This document shows, in pieces, positions 1 to 13,670 of a stretch of DNA of 64,000 bases (its first letter is position 1; the number at the start of each line of letters is the position of its first letter). Made by a program: the position numbers and the translations under genes. The notes below the pieces were generated by a model. It saw only the letters and a program-made list of their open reading frames with translations, did no database searches and was not told where the DNA came from. Source of the DNA: Gymnorhina tibicen (lineage: Eukaryota; Chordata; Aves; Passeriformes; Artamidae); NCBI GenBank assembly GCA_013399875.1, contig VXAZ01007519.1:530537-594536 (forward strand), given 5' to 3'.

Positions 1-870
1 TGGGGCCTGGGGTCTGTGATGATAATTTCCTGCTCTGTGCTGGCCAGAACAAAAGTCCTCCTTTTCTCTTTTAGCTTTGCCTGTAGCTATTCAGGGTAAA
101 ATTTTCCATATTACTTTTCTGGTTTCCCTTGGGATGAGTCAGTCAGAGATCCTGTGGAAAAGACAGTATGCAAATTCTAGGCTATGATTTAGTTGAATAC
201 TGTACCAAAGTTTGGACGCAGGGCTAACTTCGCATAGCAGCTTTAAGCTTGGCATTTCCTTGCTTCCAAGTGCCTCCAAGGAACATTAATGTTCATTTAG
301 TGTCATTTTTTTCATATCACTTTTTAATAAAATTGCTGAGTACAAATGTTCCATAGCATGCTGACTCATTAGTTACTTCAGCATCCCAGTCCTATTGGTC
401 AATGACTTACAACGTAATGCAAGCTTAAACCAGGAAGGCAAATGACATTAAACGTCAAATAAAGTGGTGCTGGGCTTAATCCAAAAGGGCAGGGGCCAAA
501 TTCTTGTCCTATTGCTGTCAGTAGAAATTTTGCCACTGGTTTCACCAGAGACACTAAAAAGTCTCCTGGCTTTTGGTTATGAGCAGAAGTTGAAAGTGAA
601 GCTGAATTTCATAGAGGGACTCAGCTAAAACCCAATTAGTTAAATGGCAATCAACCATATGACATTTGACTTTTTAAGTACAGAGCAACTTTGCAAACAG
701 GCAGGTGCTGCCAAACTGCCACTGCAGGGGAAGCTCTTTATGGAGGGTGACAGGGAGTGCAGGACAGCACCTGCTGATATGTGATCCTGTAATAACTCGG
801 GGTTCTAATGACTTTGGAGATTCCCTGAGCTTTACTACTGTGGTTAAGTGTGTTGTCAAAATCTCTTCCC

Positions 871-935
871 TAGAATTACAGATGATAGGTTTGGTCATCT
901 AGTCCAACCTCTACATCAAGCAGGACAGGCTAAAC
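871..935 (-). mobile_element. Possible short CR1 LINE 3'-end remnant
   Basis: The core TTGGTCATCTAGTCCAACCT followed by an AGCAGGACAGGC-like stretch resembles the complement of the avian CR1 3' terminus (the GGTTGGACTAGATGACC segment). It is short and diverged, with no preserved ATTCTATG tail, so the call is tentative. Confidence 0.5.
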
Positions 936-3900
936 ATAACATTAGACTTCAGAGTTACATGTGTAGCAGCATCCCTCCCTTTCCTCCTCTGTTCTTAGGG
1001 ATAGGTTCTGTTTGGTAAACCATCTGTTTCTAAACTGAAAAACTTGAAGTGCAGAGAGAGGCATGTACAAACATTACAAAAAACACAGCATTTGTTATCT
1101 GCACATTTTGGTTTGCAAACAAATATTTTAGTATTCAGGATTAGACCACTGATCCATGCAGCTGGCCATTGTGCCTCCAGTCATGAGCAATTTCTTTCCC
1201 TAATGAAGTGGCTGGTGTATTGCAAAATATTACATCTGACAAATACCTCATTTTCTAATCGACAAAATTTCCTTCGTGCGTATCATGCCTGACCTTTTAG
1301 CATTGGATTAAATTGTGCATGACTGTAGTTTATTTCTTACTGATGTTCAGACTGTGAAGTACAGTATTATTGCTACTGATAGAAGAGGCAAATTAAAAAA
1401 AAGAAATAAAGAAAGCAAGCAAGAGGATTCTATTATTTGGAGGCTTGAAAAAGTGAATCTTGCATTGTAGTTCTAAGTTAGTCATTCTCTCAGGATTCAA
1501 ACTGGCCACTAACTCCAGCCGTGCTTTTTTTACCCAATACATGTTTAACGTTAAACCCTCCACTGTAAGTGCTATTAAAGAGGCTTTGAAAGTGTTTCCT
1601 TTTAAAGGCAAAACCAAGCAGTTTGCAGAATATAGAAGTCATAGTGAAAGACAGCATGCAAGATCAAGCTGATGATGGGTCCTTCTGCCTATCCCAGATC
1701 CACTTGGAGCGGCCCTAGGAGACAAATGACTTTTAGCCACAAGTGTAATTTGTTGCTATCTATAATGCTCTCTCCACAACTCCAGTTCGGGGACTGTGTG
1801 AGAAAGATGATTCCTAAGACTTAGCCGGTGTCAGTTAAATGGGCTTGAATTACTGAGGTGTCTTTTTGGTTTGCTCTCATCCCAGAAAGCTCACTGACGC
1901 ATTGAGAGAAGGCACTGCTATCTATCTCTAGATAGAAGCTCAACAGACATGCACTGAACTGCTGTAGACCTTCCAGCTCTATCCAGGTTGCTAAAACAAA
2001 AAAAGTTTACTCATGGATCATGACTTATTTTTACCTGTTCACTCATTTTTTCACCAAAATATGGAAACTCATTTTCTCTCTGATTCTGCCTCCAGCCATC
2101 CTGTTCAGAAGAGATCTCCATTTTAAGTCCCATCAGACATGGTCACTGCAACCTTGCAGTTTCTGAGGGGAACGGCACAAGAGATAGTAGTGGTTTCTCT
2201 CTGCTGCTGAATTAAAGGGTTTCAGACAACAAAGGCAGAAAAATGAGGAGCCCCTTCCTCACTTCTTTCCTTTGGCCCAGTTTCACATCACACAGCTCCA
2301 GGCATTTGCATGAGATGTCTGAGATAGGAACCTAGTCAGGCTGTATTCCTTGTATGGTCAAAGAATAGGGAGAAATGCTTCCAGAGGGTGATTTGGATCT
2401 TAATTTGACTGCACGACGGTCCCTGTTGCCTATCCGGGGAGTTTGGACTCTCTTAATACCTAATTTCTCTTTGCGTTTGAAATTTTTCCGTGTCTATATG
2501 TGTTTCTCAGGGGAGTATGTGGTCCTCTCATCACGTCATACCTGCTTGCCCCACACAGCAGACATGGAAACTTGATCCTTATTTAAAGTCTTACCTATTC
2601 TTAGTACTCAGTCACCAGTAGTACCTGCAAAAGTTGTCTTAGGTGAGGACTTTCAGACAGATAGTGGCAAAATCCAAAAATAAAGGCTGCAACCACAGCT
2701 GTACCTCCACCACTGCTCTTTGGAAATTTAAGAAGTGGGAGTCCAAAATTACCACCAGATGGTGCACCTATTTAGCAAGTGACAGAGACATGTTCCACAA
2801 AAAATGGAAGCCACAGCCTCCAGCAACCCACCAAGTAGCTTCCCCAGCTGTTTATTCTCAGTTGTGATATAAATTGAATGTGTTTGAAACACGGACCTGC
2901 TGGTCATACTATCCTGTTACATTTAATATGGAGTATGTTTTCAATCTTTGTGATGGAAGCCTTTCAACTGCCTGGCTAGGGACGTGAGGAAGTGGGAAAG
3001 AGTGTAGCAGACCTATAAATGCATGTGAAGGGAGAAGGAAAGAAAAAGGGATGGGCCGGAAGCAGGAAAAATTGGTAATTGTGAAGGGCAATGACAGGAT
3101 CCAAAATCAGAAGTGGCCAGCACAGAGCACCTATGCATTGCTTTTTCTGTAAGTTGAGGCTGTTCTGGCTATCAATGGTGGATACCTGTTAGTGCATTTC
3201 TGAAGGATAATCTTAATGTCTAAGTCAATAATTTGGAAACTTGCTAATGCTGGTATCCCAGGCAGAAACAGACAGGGTATTTCATTAAGTGCACAGCAAA
3301 AGTGGTGAACTGTCCTAAACAGTCAGGTAGGTTTTATTCTCTGAGTGCTTCTCATTCCTAAGCATTTGAGCCCTCCATACTCAGAAAAGGATTAGCACAA
3401 GTTATCAAGAATATATTTTCTGCCATATTTGTCACAATGATGAAGGACCATGTGATCCTTTCAACTAGATTTTCTGGACATCAATATATTATCATGTGTA
3501 GCACATGAGCAGGTATCTATTCCCATTATACTCTACTTCTTGCTTTAAAGAAAATTCTCAAGTAATAACTAGGTTCCTGGAAATCCTGTTTCATGAACAT
3601 CACAAAACTTATGCAGAAGAAAATATTGTGTCTCATTCCTTTGCTTATGTGGGTCTTTCACTGCTTTCTGTTGTTTTGATGTGTTTAAAATGACGCCATA
3701 AATAGAATTTTTAAGAATGATTAATTAGAAAGATTGTTCGTTTAGTTACAATTTCACCAGTGAAAATGAAGTGAAAATTTCCTGAGTGAAAACATTTGGA
3801 TATTCCTTAACTTGAGAAGTATTCATGCAGAATGGATAAAATAATTTTTCATTCTCTTTGTCTAAGCTGAGAGGAAGGCATCACATTGAGAAGCTCAATA

Positions 3901-3982
3901 CCATTCCCTTCCTATACTTTTTCACATTTTTCACTTGTGTCTCCTAGTTCAATGTAAGAACAATGATTTTATGGTGAAAGTG

Positions 3983-4095
3983 TGGACCAGGAGATAATGG
4001 ACTTGTTCTGTGCTCCCAGCTGTGCCTTTTCTTCTGACCCTGGGCAAGTCACTTCACACCTCGCTCTCTGGAAACTAAAAATTACTAATTTCAGT
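3983..4095 (+). repeat. Ancient MIR-like CORE-SINE remnant
   Basis: The stretch reading CTCCCAGCTGTGCC, then GACCCTGGGCAAGTCACTTC and CACCTCGCTCTCTGG, follows the order of the MIR SINE core (tract CTGTGTGACCTTGGGCAAGTCACTTAACC in the family). It is diverged and lacks the tRNA-like head, as expected of an amniote-age fossil. It does not overlap any coding feature. Confidence 0.6.
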
Positions 4096-7000
4096 GAGGA
4101 ATTTAAATTATTGGGGACTAACCTCCACTTAAACGTTTGGGATGTATCCTCAAACAAAACTGGTTGCTGTTAAAGTCTTCTTATTCAAAAAGAAAAGAAA
4201 AGGACAGAAATGTCGTGAAGGAATTTAGTCTTACAAAAAGTGAGTCCAGGCCTGAAAAAAACCCATAGTGAAAAATCTCAGTAGAAGAGGCCTGGTAGGA
4301 TTATTAGCTTAGTTTGCGGAAGAAGGAAGTTTGGAAACCTTAGGTAATTGTCCACTCAAATTTCATGAAGAGAAAACACTGAACTGATGTTCAGTACTTA
4401 CATGTAACATAAAAGGGAGAGAACAAAGCCCATAGGGAGAGTAAATTCTGGTTACTTACTATATGTATGCTGTGATTCTTTGAGTAAATCTTCGTGTCTT
4501 GAGTTCCCTCTTTTTCTAGCTACTGGTGCACTGTGACATCCTGACACCAGAGATGGGGAATTAACACTTTTTTCCTCTTTCCCTTTCTCTTTCTCCTTGC
4601 TGTCTCCCATTTTCTTTCACTTCAGCAGTTCAGTAATGCTGAAACCAAGTTCCCTTCCCTTTTGTTTGCTTTCCCTTGTCCACTGATCAACCATGTTGAT
4701 TATTACAGACACTGTAGTATTAACTACAGTATAAACAGAAGTTCTAAGCAGGAGATTTAGCTGGGTTTTCCCTGCCTTCTTATGCAACCGAAGGTTCTGC
4801 AGCACCCCCTTGTTTGTTTTCAGGGATTAGTGGCAATATTCCACATACTGCTGACATAATGAGGCATAAGCTTCACTCAGAGAAAGCAAGACTGTTTTTT
4901 GAAAGACCCTGGACTACTGTGCTAGCAGGAATGGGCGTGGAAAGTTTGAAAGGTGGCAGCCTACCCTCAGAGCTGAGTGGCAGGGAGATTGCTGATGGGG
5001 ATTTGCACATCATGAGAGCATTTCCATGAATACTGTCTTCTTCTTGAAGCTGGATTCAAAGTGTCGGCGTGGAATATCTCATGTAGCAGCATGTGCATGC
5101 TGTCAGTTTGTGTTAACCAGAGGAACGTGACATCATGTGATAGACAAAAGCACTACTTGGTACCATATAGCCTGATCCAAAACTTTTCACGTGAAACATT
5201 TGTTTTGTTTTGGTTTTAAGACATTTGCCTTTCTAACTGGTCTGTTTTAATTAGAGCTCAACCTGAACCACAAACGATAGATTTGAACTTTCCCAGAGTT
5301 CAGCCGTGTTCAGATCTGGCTTTTGGTTTGGCCCATCACAAAGACAGGGGTCAGCTCCAAAGTTCAGATCTGGAAATAAGCTGCTGCAAAGTGGGGGGCT
5401 GGAAAGATTATTTAGTGAGATCCATATCTTGCTTTAATGGTGGATTTGCAGTAGAGACACTTGCTAGTCGTTTTTAGAAGCAGTTTTACATAAGCAGCAT
5501 CTGGAAGACTAGTACTAATACCAATCTATCTGTTGAAATACTCATGTACAGCAGAAAGGGTCTTGTTCCTCCTTTCCAGGTCATAAAGCCTGGATCCTGG
5601 TCTGAAGCTGGAGTTGCTTAAAAACCTAGAAATTTTTCTTCTTGTCTTTGTTTAAGACTCATCATTCATTTCTAGGGTATAGTGTTTGAAAACAATTGAC
5701 TGTGGGCTAGAAATTTGATCTTTTTATTCTTATACCATTTAGTTTTTTCAGCAGGTAAGTTGCAGGGTTGTTATGGTAGCTGCCATTTGTCAATCTCTTG
5801 CAGATGTGGATCAGCATTTTAGGGCGAGCGCACTCAGTACATGGCAAGACACAAGCTTAATACAACATAAATAATAAACAGCAACCACTTGTCTGCTAGA
5901 TCAGATAACCTGACCCGGTGGGGTTAGCTGGACAGGCTCATATTAAACATTGATTCAGTATCTGTCATGAGTCCCGAGAAGATTCAGATAACCCTTCCTT
6001 GTTTATGTGAATCTTGTCACTTCTCGACTCTTGTCAGGACCAGAAACTCCAGAGCTGAAAAAAAAGACTCTCCTCTTGTGATGCTTCCAAACTCATTTTG
6101 CAAACCAGAGAGGTTTGGATCAGAATCTAAACTTTGTGTATTTATCCAAACTTCTCTGAGCTCTTTACTCTTTTAAATCTCTTTCATATGTGTGATTTGT
6201 GCTGTGTCTTACTCCCTGGGGTTACAAACGTGACTACCAGGCAAGGACCCTTTAAACACCGAGAAGAGTGGACATCATTACTTGACCCTGTCTCTCCTCC
6301 CAGCAAGATGTACAGGCAAGTCAGATGTACCAGAAAGGTGAATGCAGCCACACAAGCAGTGTGAAAGAGCATTTGGAAAATATTTAAGCAAATTCAAAAG
6401 CAAGTCTCAACCCAGCCCTTCCACCAGAACTTTCTCATTTGCTCTCCACAGCCTCTGAGCTCTGAGAGAGGACTGCGGTGACTTGCAGGGTCTACTGCCC
6501 AACCCTCTGCCCTAAGCCCAGGAGATGTGACCTCTGAGCAGAGTTAGCAGAGCACAGACACAGGCTGGGGGTCTGCCAGCCCATCCCTTCTGCTGCAGCC
6601 ACCAGGGAAGGGCTGGGTGGGGTGGGCTAAAGGCAGCGAGGCACATCTGCTGCCATGGGAGATATCCAGAGAGTGGGAACAACCTGAACAGCCACATAAC
6701 ACTCGCTGTTGTCTCCCCTGCCAAACTCTGCCTTGCCAAGAAGGCACCAAATGCATGAAAGCCCCCACACCTACAGGATGGGTCACCCGTGATAGTGCAA
6801 GTGACTTGCTTGTGGAATTTGACATACCGAGTTGGTCCTCTAAGGTATCCTACCAGGCATTGGAAACCATGCCAGGAATTTATGTGAGCCACAGATTTGT
6901 AGGACAACCTTAATACAGAATTATCCTCCAGGAGACAATTCAACAGCAATTCCCAGCAAATGCAGAAAGAACCTCTCTGCTATGTTCCTGTGCAGAATTT

Positions 7001-8263
7001 TTACAGAAGAAGACAACATTCTGGTATAATATCTGACGCAAATTATTTTTCCTTTTTTTGGTCAAACATAAGTCTTTTGTCTATGTCTATGCACTTTTTA
7101 AGAAGGAGGCCACCTTGAAGAGCAGAGTCATCAGACAAGAAAGCATAACAATCTCTGTGCCTGGAAAATGCTGTCCTAGGCTCACAGGAGCTGTTTCTCC
7201 ATGACCAGCAGCCTGAAATGCTTTTCAGGCTCCCAGTCTGGCTGTCGCCATTTCTCAGTTTGGGCAGTATGTCCTCCATACTCATTGCTCTTACCACGAA
7301 ATGTTGTGTAGAACAAGGTCATTAATTCATAGTTATTTGACATAATGCTTGTCTTGTGTTACTGTTGCAGTGAGAACTAAAATGTCAGTGGTTATTCCAT
7401 TTCATGATATTTGTCTGGATTTAGGTTGGAAATCTGAAAGATAATTTAAATAAATACATATCTATATATTTATTAGACCCTGCCTAGATCACATAGATGC
7501 CTAGTGTATGTGATTCAGTTTAATAAAAGATACTGCTGCTCTTCATAAATCTTGCTTTAGAAACGTCATGACTAAGTAGAATTAGTATTTTATATAAACT
7601 CATGTTAATTCTGTACTTGATAGAACCAAGTTAAATGATACTAAAAAAACCAAACCTTGCAAAATACACTAGAAGAAGTCATATTATGTTCAGTAGAATG
7701 TCTTTTTTCTAATCAGTGAAACCAACAAAGTCATCTCCGGGCGTTTCATGTAAAGAAATCTTTTTTCCCCAGTCAGAATATTTTAAGGGTGGGCTCTCCT
7801 TTTCTAAAACCACCATGTCCCCCCAGCAATTACACTTAGAAGATTGCTGCCAGCACAGTTGGAAAGACTCACTGTGCAGGGAAATCTGGCTTAACTCTGA
7901 TGGGATAAGTTTAGACTCTCCCTTTCTTTGCATTTTCTACTGCCAGTTTCAGGGCTTCCCCACGCAGCTTGATACCTTCTGGGAGTCTGGCTTTTTTGGT
8001 TTCTAATTCTCTCAGTGCTTGGTGAGGGTGGATTTTTGTGCCAGCCACATGGAAAATGCTATGTGGAAGAACATCTAAAAGACAGGCTTTTAGAGCCAAC
8101 ACCCTGTTGCAGATTTAGCTCTAGCTGATTAGCTCTTGCCCTATAGATGTAATTAATTTTGTATCCCATACACATTAGGACGTAGTCTGAAAGCAGTATC
8201 TCATACCTGGGCTACGCTTGCTTTGTATGTGTTTCCAAAAGGAGGTTTCTAGATTTGTATGTT

Positions 8264-8310
<47 letters not shown>
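8264..8310. repeat. (TCTA)n tetranucleotide microsatellite
   Basis: About 11.75 uninterrupted copies of TCTA (47 bases) run through this span and stop at GTCTC. A pure array of this length is likely to vary between individuals. Confidence 0.97.
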
Positions 8311-9719
8311 GTCTCAAACATTTGTGTGGGCTAACATAAAAGTGAGTGCAAAAAAAAGGTCTATGCTGACAAACAGAAGATCCAGCTTGAAGCTGCACAT
8401 ATCTTACTAGTAGGCAAGAAATGTTATCAATTCCAAATGGGGATGTGAAATCACTTGGTATCTCTCTGAAATAGAAGCAAACAGAACCTCAGCAATTCTT
8501 CTGGGAAGACACATCAGGTATTTTTTAATCAGTTATTTTTTCCACATTAAAAGTAAAGGAAGGATGTGGATCCATGCTAAGCAGGTATGGCATGTGAGGA
8601 TGTGTGTGGGTGTGAACGTAAGGAGTGGACTCCAACAGCCATGTGCTTGTCTGGCAGGCACGGGGATGCTGAGCATTGCTGGGTCAGATCCCTCGATGCT
8701 TCTGGCAGTAGATGTCCAGTTCAATACTGTATTGAACAGAGGAAGAGCAGAGCAGAGCATTTCCAGTCCCAGGACTGCTGCTCCTCTCTGGGAGGGCTCC
8801 TGTCCCACCATGCAGCTCCATGGATATTCTCCCTGGCTTGAATTTGTACTTCAGTTGTTGCTTGAGAAGACTGCAACTGAATTACTCTGTTATCTCCTCA
8901 CAAAAAGAATCCAACAAGAGGACAGCTTGTTCTCTTGCACATCCTTCTGTCCTCTGGATAAATACCTTAACCTCCCGTGAAAGAGAGGTAAAAATATCTC
9001 TCTTCTCTTGCCCTCTCCAGATGAATGATGTGTCTCCTTAGGGCAAGGACTGCCTCTTGCAGAAACAGATTTGTGTCTAACAGCAATTTCATCCAGGTAT
9101 TTGTAATTCAGATAATTCAGATAAAAAACTCAGATATTTGTAATTCAATAATTCTGGCAAAGTGGCACTGGCCCATTCAGGCTCTGCACAGGACACTCAG
9201 GTAATATTAATGATCTAACTAAACCACCTCAGGAAGCAAGATCAGAAATTTCATCTGCAGAATACACAGAAACCCACTCACAGACACTCTGGCATGCCTA
9301 GGTACAGGAGCTTGGTGCTTACAGTTACTCATAATTCAGTGGACCCTTTAGAAGGTGTTATTATTTAACATGTTTCTACAGCAAAGGACAGGTATGCACA
9401 GTGATTTGTAAAAGAATACGGACTTGACCTCTGCCCTTAGGGATTGGTTATCTGGGTTAGAAATGACATAAGAGAGGAAATGATGACTTCTTGCAAATAG
9501 CAGTGCAGATTTATTTTCATAGAGGTGCTCTTCAACACAGTACAATTATGTTAGGCCACTGAGATCATTGAAATCAGTTAATTAAAATATTGACCCACCA
9601 AAAAGTCCACTGAGAAGGTCTGATTCTGCATGGTAGTGGATTTTTAATATTCATGAGTATTATAGAAGGAATGACAGAGTATTTGTGAAATGGGGTCCAG
9701 AGCAAAGTCAAATACAGAA

Positions 9720-9775
9720 AATCACAGAATAACTTAGATTGGTAGGATCCTACCTAGAGTACATCCATTCTGAAC
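9720..9775 (-). mobile_element. Short CR1 LINE 3'-end remnant
   Basis: AATCACAGAATAACTTAGAT followed by TGGTAGGATCCTACC matches, with divergence, the complement of the CR1 3' terminus (AATCACAGAATGGTTTGGGT in young copies). Only the terminal ~55 bases are recognisable. Confidence 0.6.
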
Positions 9776-10300
9776 TGATTCACTCATGGAAAGCTCAAGC
9801 CTATAAAATCTATGCACATGAAACTCTCAGTGGTATGGTAGCCACCTGCTCTGCTCTTGTCTCTCATTAAATAGAGCACAAAGTTGACTTGAAAGCAAAT
9901 GTATTTTGAAAACGTGATTTGTAGTACTGTCCTCTCTTTTCTTGTCAGGTTCAGAGTGGAGGTTTCTTTTCTGCTTGTTTTTTTTCCTTTTGTATTTTAT
10001 TATGTGGCAAGCATATTTTCTACTTCTTAAATCAGAGTGGACAGTATTTTCCTCACTGAGCACCACACAGGTGCCTCAGAAACCTTTAGGCTGTATTATA
10101 GTGTAAGAATATTATCAAGAGAAAGCCTAAAAAAAAGATAGAAATATGTGCCCACACAGTTATAGATTCCCTTCCATTTTTCTTAAATATTGGACTTCTT
10201 TTTCTCTGTGAAATGCCCTTTAAAAGAGAGACTGTAATGCATTGTCAAATCCTACATAAGAACTCTTGTTAACAGGTTGAGGCAGTTGATTCATTAGATT

Positions 10301-10395
10301 GGAATGGAATTTATTAGATTGGAATGGAATGGAATGGAATGGAATGGAATAGAATAGAATAGAATAGAATAGAATAGAATAGAATAGAACAGAAT
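10301..10395. repeat. Pentanucleotide array (GGAAT)n then (AGAAT)n
   Basis: Two GGAAT units and a spacer repeating TTAGATT precede six GGAAT units (10321-10350). Seven AGAAT units, one AGAAC and one AGAAT follow (10351-10395). The sharp switch of one base in the unit suggests a G-to-A change that spread through one half of the array. On the other strand the second half reads ATTCT. Confidence 0.95.
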
Positions 10396-12499
10396 ATATA
10401 AGACATCTGGTTCCTCACAGACCCATTTAATCTAAGGATATTAGTATACTTTAGAACCCAGTTTCTCTGGGATGCCTTCAGGATTCCATGCTTTCTGGCA
10501 AGGGGTGCAAAGAACTTTTAAAAACTCCAGTACACTGCAAGATTTCTCCAGCTGAGCTTTCACATATTATGACATATCAAACCTCTTGTCATTGTTGAAA
10601 AGAAAAGGCACCAAACATTCAGCAGGGAATTATTGAGTGCCACAGTGGGACGACAGCAGGTCCAGAAGAGAACACAAGCAGGAGACGATCTCTCTGCTCC
10701 AGCTCTTGCTTCTCACATGCTACTTTGATAGTATTAGCAGCAGCATTGTGAAAACACAGCCGTCTGTGACACACACAGGCTCTTCTCAAAGGCACAGTGC
10801 ATCTGGGAACTACCCTCTCGTGCTCCTCAAGCCATGCTCTCCTGCACTCTTTAAATGTGTGCTCAGCACCATGTTCTGATTTAACTTTGACAAAAACAAG
10901 CAGTGGTGCTTTGGGACCAAAACTCAGTTTCCCCATTTTCTGTAAGAATGGGATACAGTTTGCTTCTTAGGGCTGAGTTGCTAAGAAATATATGTTATGG
11001 CAAATATAATTTTACAGCGGAAAGCCCAAAAATTTCATATTTCTCTGGGCACTGCTAAACATCCTTTCAAAGATTACAGCAAACTCACTAACCTCATAGA
11101 AACTGTCCCAGAAAATTTCACCAAGGGACATGTTGCCAAAAGACAGTGAAAGACACAACAGAATTATGCTCACTGGAAAAGAAATGCTGACTATTGTTTA
11201 AAGTCGCCAGGATTTAACTGAATAAATTTAGGGGGTAAATTAAGTAAAAAATCCCTGTAAATCCTTGGAAGACCCATTACAGAAATCACTGTGGAAAGTA
11301 CTACCAAGCCTTTAGAAAATAACCATGATGTTCAAAAAATGTTTGAAAAAATGTGAAAAGCAGAGGCAGAGTAAGTATCTCTTTTTAATAGACATGCTTC
11401 CAAAAGTATATAAACAGTGACATCAAGAAGCTACAATAAGGCTAGTGTGAAATAATTCTGGCTCATGTACAGCCCATTCTAAAAGAAGATTTGACAAACC
11501 CACATGAGCAACAGAAAACAATCCAGTTGACAGAGCAATTCTTAACTGACGGCCAAGATCCTGGCACCTCCAACCATACAAACTTAATGGGAACCTGGAG
11601 ATGGAAAATGCTGAATAAGAGAAGAATCTGTAAATAAACCATTATGTCATATCACTACACATGCTCAGCTTTGAGATCTGCAATATTCTCTGTCCTGGCC
11701 ACATGTAATTGAAAATAGACACCACAGACAGCCTAGGAAGAAGCTGCTGTAATCACATGCAACCCCTGCTCTAGCTCTAGTTCAACTAAACAGACCTATA
11801 TGGATGGAAAAAGATTAAGCAAGACTATTTTGATTAGACTGTAGTAGAAAATCAGGGGTTTAAGGAGGAAAAGTGAAGTGAATAAATACTGAAAAGAGAA
11901 CATGACTGAATATGACCATCAGCAGGCTCCATCAGACTTGACCAGAAAGTCCTGCCACTAACAGATATTCAACCAGTACCAAGTTCATTGTTCAGGAATA
12001 TTTCTGAGCATAGGTGCTACAAAGGAACCTCACAACCATGGATGGCTATATCTTTTTTCTTTTTTTTTGACAGAAGGCTACGCAGAAATCAGTGAGTTAG
12101 TAGTACTTTGTCAGTGAGTAGGCGATGTAGAATAAAAGCTGATCCACTACTCAGTGGAGTGGACCCCTGAGGACAGTACAAACCAAGGATAGTATCAAGA
12201 GGGCCAATCACTTCTTGCCTCACACTTCACTAAACAAGTGAATGGTGAGCAGATGGCTATAAACTAATACCATCAACACAGGAATACCCTCTGAGCATCA
12301 GAGAGCAATATTTGTCCATGGTGATTGCTTTCCACCTAGCTGTCCCTCATCTCAGAACATTTAATGGAGCCAGTGCACAGTTGGTAGTCCTGACCGCCAC
12401 TAGTGCTGAAAACTTGCGGAGAATTCTAATTGAGAAGAATTGAAAAGACAAATGGATTGCCTTTGTCTAAAAAAAAAAAAAAGAAAAGAAAAGAAAGCA

Positions 12500-13670
12500 G
12501 CTGTAGGACCAATCAGCTTAACTTCAGTAAACAAAAAAATATGGGAACAAACCCCCATTTGTAAGCTCATAACTAAGAACAAGGAGATGAGTAAGAGTCA
12601 ACCAGGATCTGTCAAGAACAAATCACGTTAAACCAATCTAATTTCCTTCTTTGGCCACCCAGGGCCTCAGAGGCAGAGCAGAAGCAGTTTGTACCATATA
12701 TCTTGGACTTAAAGGGAGCTTTTGACACTGCTTTATATGATATTCTCATAAGAAAAATAAGAACACTCCACATGGGTACAGACCATCTGGAAATCATACT
12801 TGCAGGGTAGTTATCAAAATGGAAGGGTGTGCTGACTAGGTTTCTTGTGATCTGTACTGGATCTGGTACCAGTCAGCATTAGACTCTTGACTTGACAAAG
12901 AAAATGAGCTGTACACATTACATTTGTGATTTACGTAATGTTGGGAAGGACTACCAGGAAGCTGGAGGAAGTCGAGGTCAAAATTGAACATGATCATGGA
13001 GAAGTGATCCAGAAAAGAAGAAAAAAGAGTTAAAGCAAAGAAAGAGGAGGCAAATGAGAAAGGCAAATACAAAGATCTGTATGTGGGAATGATCATCTGC
13101 ACAAATGCAAGATGGGAAACATCTGGTGTAAGAGCAGCTGCACAGAAGACAGCTGCAAATTGAGCAAGACTCAAAAGAGTCCTGCTGCTGTGAAAACACC
13201 AAGCTGGCAGGAATAAACAGGACTACAGCACACAAGGCGTATGAAGGGCTCCTTCTGCTCAGGCCCCAAGGAGGCAAGACCTCATCTGGAGCACTCTGTC
13301 ACATCTATGGCACCGCAACACCAACCAGCCAGTTGGGAGAGCAGGGGCAAGGAGCAGAGCTCTTGGGGTTGCTGGACAAGGACTGATGATGGAACACATC
13401 TGGGAAGGGGTGGAAGTCTTTACATATTTCAAGACTGCTGCTGGAAGGAGGGAATAACTGGCTCTTGGCAGGTCTAGAGAAAGAAGCAGTGGGTTTGCAC
13501 TCAGAAACACAGTTTCAGGTTAATATTAGTGAAATACCTACCAGTAGGGGTCCTGAGGTACTGGACTAGACCCTGGAACTTTCCCTATGGAAGATCCTTA
13601 AGAACAGGAAGAATAAAAGCTGTGGTGAGGAACATCTGTCTTATTAGCTATGTCAGGGTTGACAGAGTAG
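12500..13670 (+). mobile_element. Ancient CR1-type LINE copy with decayed reverse transcriptase
   Basis: In pieces, the + strand still translates into CR1-type reverse transcriptase: PISLTSVNKKIWEQ, then a SQPG...KSR-TNLISFF stretch, then YLGLKGAFDTALYDILIRK, which corresponds to the LDF.KAFDTV.HDILI motif of CR1 elements. Further on, GACCTCATCTGGAGCACTCT (13280-13299) corresponds to the R-P-HLEYC region. The 13513-13615 stretch follows the order of the CR1 terminal part (AGGTTAATATTAG, GGTACTGGA, ATCCTTAAGAACAGG). Stop codons and frameshifts interrupt it throughout, including a polyA-rich expansion at about 12470-12495. Divergence is far higher than in the other CR1 copies here, so it is an old insertion. 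The boundaries are approximate and the element might begin further upstream, near 12170. Confidence 0.75.

Noticed and set aside
6512..6949. 145-codon open frame on the - strand with hydrophobic segments
   Set aside because: It falls in a slightly GC-richer intron patch, overlaps other random frames and matches no family I know.
8719..8737. Perfect short inverted repeat GTTCAATAC-T-GTATTGAAC
   Set aside because: It is an isolated 9-bp-arm palindrome with no stem extension, so it does not support a hairpin RNA.
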